In this document: positions 59,069 through 64,000 of the stretch, in pieces
Layout of the letters: every line of letters begins with the position of its first letter
How positions within the stretch are numbered: position 1 is the stretch's first letter
Source of the DNA: Membranipora membranacea
Lineage: Eukaryota; Bryozoa; Gymnolaemata; Cheilostomatida; Membraniporidae
Assembly (NCBI GenBank): GCA_914767715.1
Contig: OU612070.1
Span: forward strand, 19,208,025-19,272,024
Direction of reading: 5' to 3'
DNA: 64,000 nucleotides
Position numbers and translations under genes: made by a program
The notes under the pieces: generated by a model
The model's database searches: none
What the model was told of the DNA's origin: nothing
Seen by the model: only the letters and a program-made list of their open reading frames with translations

Positions 59069-61976
59069 CTGAGCGGTTACTAGGGCGAATCAACGAGACT
59101 TTTAATTGCACACCATCTCTTTATTTCTCTCTCAACCAACACTCATAAAAATTAATGAAAACTGTTTCTTATATATTATTCAATAGCAATAGCAATGGCA
59201 ATAGCAAAACGATAAATAACTAGTTCACACTCAACAAGACAGCAAAGCTCAACCACATACACCAGGACACAGCCCATTAGTTGATCATTGTTGAGTGTAA
59301 TCAATGTGTATGTGTATTTAGATGTTATTATTTATGCTACTGGAAGTGAATTAGAATTATTATTATTATTAAGGCTTTTCCAGTGACAGCCAGAACAATC
59401 ATTGTGAAAACCTGATATGTGACAGGTGACCTCTGTAAATGTTCAATCCCAGTGCTTGAACTCTGGGTCAGGTCTTGTTGGGTCGAAATGGATAATGCAT
59501 ACAATTTCCCTATGCAGGGTAGGCTAACAGTAGATGGAATCAAAGATTGAGCACTAAAACTATCAGTGTCACTGTGTATGACAGATCTAGATTTGAATGT
59601 GATACGCAATGACGATGTCAATCGTGCTTAGGGATCAGATACGGTTGACACTCCCTACCCTCAGCACCACCATTTACCAGTCTTCTTTATGTTTCGATAT
59701 CATCATAATCAATTACCAACTGAAGCGAGCTGCCAGAGATAATCAGTAAGTTCCTTGTGTATAACATATTATATAGTCACTTACTGTTTTGACTACCCAA
59801 TCACCGATCATGCTGAAAAAGCCATTGATTCCGTAATCTATTGCAAACAACACCATCAGTAGAATGAGCACACCTGGCAGTTGTAAGAAGTCGCTCAATC
59901 CTTTTGTTTTTTCGCCAACTTTCACATCGGCTAGTTTTTTAAAAAAAACATGAAATGACTGTTAACTGAAATAAATTTCCAAGTGTACGCAAAAGTATTT
60001 AGATAAAATGATACTGCAATATAATTTGTAGCGTCTAAGGGAAATCAATCTTTTATGAATGAAGTTTTTGTTACTTCTCTGTAAAATTTTGACAATTTGA
60101 CAATTTTTTGTGGAATTTCAAACAATTATCCAATGTGACCGGGTGATTTCAAAGCAATGAACTTGCATGAGCCAACAAGATGTGAACACCTGATGGCCTC
60201 ACAAACGGAAATGCAAGTGTTCACACTGACTGACAATTTTAGGTTCCCCTTCAAAATGCGCACGATGTACCTTACTAGTAATGCTGATCGTCAAAGTACA
60301 CTCACTTATATTTGGAACACAGTAGATACATGGTATAGCACTCAAACAGACTATAACTCCAATCACTACAAAGCTGAATACGAATCCGACCCACTGAAAC
60401 AAGCAAATTAATGCATCATGTGTATCAAGTACCCTTTTCATATAGTCTGTCTAGACAACATTATTTTGTGAGGGGAGCAACCTCCCCCCTTCCACAACAA
60501 AGTTTGTCTTATCAAGTAGTTTTCCTACTCTAGCTGGTCGCATAAGTAAGGCTCAATTCTTTGAAGAATTTGGCTAAATAATTCAACAATTTATCATCAA
60601 AGCATTACTATGCACACCTTAATTAAAGCACCTCCGATCAGCCCTCCAAGAAGATAGCCAAATCCCAAAGCCAATTCATATCCAACTCTGAAAGAAGGCA
60701 TATATATGTAATCAGTGACTACATGGCAAACTTTTGGTGAGGACGAGGATTCTGGATTCTATGAGGGTTATAATCTGTTACACTATCCCTGTAGATGAAA
60801 GTGTGTTGCTATGCATGTCTTTCTAGCTCACAACTTAGGAAAAGGCAAGATAGCAATTGGTAATAGAAGGTTCTTTGCAGCTGTTATTAGAGACGCAATT
60901 CATTGGGATGATGTGGTCACCATAATCATGTTTTTATCAAACAAACTTTATGATTGAGAGGTACAATGAGTCTAACAATGCATCATACTCACAAACATCG
61001 TAGCATTAGAGTAAGATTTGGACTGCATGAGAATAGCTGTGCAGGCGACATTCAATAATATCGCTCCAGACCCCGAAACTGTCCTCGTAATAGCAAGCAG
61101 TGTGAACAAAAGCCACGGCTGTCTCAGATATGCAATCAACCTTAATTGATAAAGATTGATAATAGGTATTCTACAAAACTATGAAAACTGGCTCACAGAA
61201 AGTTATGAAATCTTTGGCAGTTTTGTTGGCTTTAGTTTGGAATTTAAACTGTCCTAATGCAAATGAAAAGACCAGCATCATTCAAGCACCGTTGGAGGCT
61301 AGACACATCAAATTGGCATTTGGTTTTGAGCTAGAACAATATTGCTATGTGAAATTAAAATGCTGTTCCTGAGTCATTTTTCTACACAGTTATAGATGAT
61401 AGTTGATGTGTGATTTATTTCTGAATTTAATCATCACAGTGTTATATTTTTCATGTTGTGTTATCAGCTTTGACAAATGAGGCAACCATCTGAATAAGTC
61501 TAAGTGGTTGTCTCTCTCTGATTTCTAAAGCAAAATGAAAAATTGAGCCATAAAGCTGGACTAGACCGACCGAATCTCTTAAGATCTTAAGATAATCTAA
61601 GAGTAGATCAACACCAGCATTCACAAGAGTATTTTCATCTATCTTGATCGAAGGATGATTTTACTTACTGAGAAAATTGAACCTTACCCAAATAACACAG
61701 AGGAGATACCACAGACTGCAGCACCTAACATCATCGACTTTTTGGCAGTAATCTTTCTGATCTACCAATCATATATCATAATTTGTAAGTGATCCTTCAG
61801 AGATATTCGCCTCTTTACACTCTTTACACACTGGTTGTAGAGGGATAAAAACTGCTCAGGTAAGAGAGTCCAGGGGAGCCCAAGACTTATGGTAAGACTC
61901 ATTTATCACCTCAAACCAAAGTGTCAAAAATACATGGGAACACACAAAAATAGTGTCTGGTTATGTTGTAAGGGGT

Positions 61977-62000
61977 GAGTGGGGGTGGGGGTGGGGGTGG
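61977..62000 (+). repeat. GTGGGG microsatellite
   Basis: Short run of GTGGGG units in the intron after exon 1 of copy A. The region has G-quadruplex potential on the plus strand. Confidence 0.7.
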
Positions 62001-62668
62001 GTTTGGGAAGAACTGAGATAACAACAAGATTGTATAACAAAGTGTTTTACACCACTGTTTTTGCCGGTGTGTCTTGTACTTGACGTTCGTGCTTTACAGT
62101 TGGGCTGTCTACATTGTCTACATATTTCTATTGCAATTATTTACGTTTTATGATTCAATCTTTTTTGCCTTTCTCTCACTCAATTGCACTTTATCTATTA
62201 TATATTAGCTATTTTTTCTTTAGCAATAAACACACAAAAAAAACCATCTACAATATCAGCATGACAACATGAGTAGAGGGTATTGCTACTCACTAATACT
62301 GGACAGAGTGGCCCCAAAATTAGGCGTCCAAAGTCATAGCTTCCCATGACGATCCCAGTTTGATATTCCACTAGTCCTCGCTTCTTAGCTTCATAATTGA
62401 AAAAGGTTCCTGGCATACTATCCACACAGAGTCCCAACATGTTGGTGCTGAGTATCGCCAATATTATCATGGTCTCTTTCAGTTTTGAGCCTGTTGTCAA
62501 TCCTTTCCGCTCAATTATCTGTTCTTCATCATCATTTAAGAGATGCTCTCTGTCTTCAGTCCCCATGATGTCAGCCCGTTTCCTGTTAATGCAAGTATGT
62601 ATTGGTTCTCATAAAATCGGACTACATTGATACAATTCTAGGATTTCTGCTTACATAAAATAATGCTC

Positions 62669-63033
62669 TTAAAGGGCAACCAGGGTTTCAAACAACTTCT
62701 CATTGGCCCTCATTGATTAATAGTAGATTGCACCTTCTGCAGAGGGAAAAAGACAAAATTTAATTCGGATGATTATTCAGCCAGAATTCTTCTTACTCAA
62801 ACTCAGCTAAAATAGAATACCACAAAGCAGTTTCCTGTTCCTGTTATTATTTAGCCTGTGCTCTATCATCATTACAGCAATGTCTTGGAACCTCCCCTAA
62901 ATCGAAGTATTACCCAGCTTAGAGTCAGCAACTAGTTTGAGTTTTGCATCGCGTAATGCACAAAGCTGATACTGCCTTGCACATTATTTACTACCCATTA
63001 ATGCATTGCTGCGAAACCTTGGTTGCCCTTTAA
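62669..63033. mobile_element. TTAA-flanked MITE (copy 2)
   Basis: Same family and orientation as 7529-7913: TTAA, AGGGCAACCAGGGTTTC at the left, the complementary end GGTTGCCCT, then TTAA. It lies about 100 bp upstream of the start codon of copy A and may overlap its promoter or 5' UTR. Confidence 0.82.
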
Positions 63034-63039
63034 ACACCA

Positions 63040-64000
63040 TTGTTACAATTGTATATCAACTGTAATCTGGTGCTCATGAAATGTTCATAGACAGCACATT
63101 CATTTTGCTACGGAGAGTCCATTGGAGTCAAGTAGATAATTATGGCTCAATTAACAATAGGACTCTTTGCACATGTTAGCCTGCATGGTTATCATTATTA
63201 TTATGTGTGAATATGTGGCTATACATCATGTGTAAAGAGTAGAAGACATTACCTATTTCACAAATTTACACATAAAAAATTATTCAAAAATAAAGCATCA
63301 AAGCATATTCTTCGCCTGGTGCAAAAGTCCAATAAACACCAACGCTCCCTTAGAAGTAAATGTTCAATAATAAAACCTTCTTTTAGGACACATTTTGGCA
63401 AAACAGCTCTCTTAAATCTGCTACACAATTTCTGACTGAAATGCAAAACGGCTGACAGCCTACTATCTTTTAACTAATACTTTTTATAATAATTGTCACA
63501 AGAACAATAATTTTATATATATATATATCATTTTCTATTTCTATAAAGTCATATATAACTTACTTACTTTCCCATTTCTAGAACATCGTCATTTATTTAT
63601 GTATAACCCCTTTTTTTGTGTGTATTAACTGTGTGTAGAGGTCAACAAGTTACTTTTTAACTACTCTGTTATCTGTAAACTTTCTAGAAAACCTCTTTAA
63701 ACAAATAAATAAATGTATCAGTGAGTATCGAAGCAAGATTTCATTTCATTTATCTCCCAGAGTAAGTCAAATTTTTTTCTCAGATCTTTGACTTTATTTG
63801 TGCCCCACACTGCAAAATTAGTTGGCAACAAACAAGGGATTAAATCTTGTAAAATCTGTAAAATGCTATGCACGCATGCACAAGGGTTCACAGAGTAGGT
63901 TAATCCATAGCTTCTAGCTTGTACGTTGTAAAGCTATGCTCATCAATAATATAACTTCTATTCTTAGCACACTGCAAATACTTGACTTTTTTGCTGGTCA
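63040..64000. other. Upstream flank of copy A, continuing past the window
   Basis: The part from about 63715 matches the flank of copy B (54345-54670). By that alignment an exon-3 relic like 54882-54995 would fall just beyond the right edge. A short TA run lies near 63513-63528. No gene was recognised. Confidence 0.45.

Larger units (their letters stand above)
56412..62566 (-). pseudogene. SLC18B1-like transporter, copy A (frameshift in exon 4)
   Basis: Same eleven-exon structure as copy B: 62294-62566, 61688-61761, 60993-61140, 60618-60687, 60306-60393, 59785-59930, 58663-58758, 58134-58237, 57767-57862, 56880-57055 and 56412-56464. Exon lengths match copy B exactly except exon 4 (70 instead of 69 nt) and a shorter last exon. 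The extra base in exon 4 gives Ser-Trp-Ile-stop in the frame delivered by exon 3, and no nearby AG acceptor restores the frame. All other exons are open with good splice sites. It is therefore either a very recent pseudogene or an allele/sequencing error in an otherwise 440-residue transporter. Gene order and spacing show a tandem duplication of about 8.9 kb. Confidence 0.82.

Overview
This window is animal nuclear DNA: intron-rich, AT-rich and full of transposable elements. Genes have many short exons with GT-AG introns of a few hundred bases. The recognisable proteins are a Golgi tethering subunit (COG8), SLC18B1-type transporters and a nucleotidyltransferase-TPR protein. Mobile elements include a Ty3-type LTR retrotransposon, an APE-type LINE, hAT-like and TTAA-flanked MITEs and tRNA-derived SINE pieces. 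The set suggests a marine invertebrate, but the sequence alone does not settle the phylum.

Layout. (1) 307-9180, minus strand: the first 11 coding exons of COG8; its 3' end lies beyond the window start. (2) 9367-17867, plus strand: a complete 8.5-kb Ty3-type retrotransposon. It has 1059-bp LTRs in which I saw one difference, an ATATC target duplication, a gag-pol overlap holding an in-frame GGGAAAC slippery site, and one internal amber codon in gag. It sits about 190 bp upstream of the COG8 start codon. (3) 19.2-27.8 kb, plus strand: two intact genes and one decayed copy of a small secreted cysteine-containing peptide family that I do not recognise. (4) 29.2-30.2 kb: a worn tandem array of about 150-bp units. 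(5) 30.8-31.9 kb, minus strand: a 5' fragment of an SLC18B1-like gene. (6) 32.2-33.3 kb and 44.5-46.5 kb, minus strand: the 3' and 5' parts of a LINE. They are nearly complementary in content and bracket two plus-strand tandem copies of a DUF294/GlnD-like nucleotidyltransferase-TPR gene. The first copy (33683-36554) is intact with two exons. The second (40562-43886) is a pseudogene that has lost exactly its catalytic core and carries a MITE. (7) 47.1-53.7 kb and 56.4-62.6 kb, minus strand: two 11-exon SLC18B1-like genes in tandem. The first reads through to a 448-residue protein. The second carries a one-base frameshift in exon 4. A stray exon-3 relic lies between them.

Themes. The window records repeated local duplication followed by decay: three families (transporter, nucleotidyltransferase-TPR, secreted peptide) each have at least one intact copy plus relics. 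The genes do not form an operon or an obvious shared pathway. COG8 acts in Golgi traffic, SLC18B1 proteins are proton-coupled vesicular polyamine/amine carriers, and the other two families have no assigned role. Exon boundaries were placed by hand from reading frame, splice consensus and comparison between paralogues. No database search was run.
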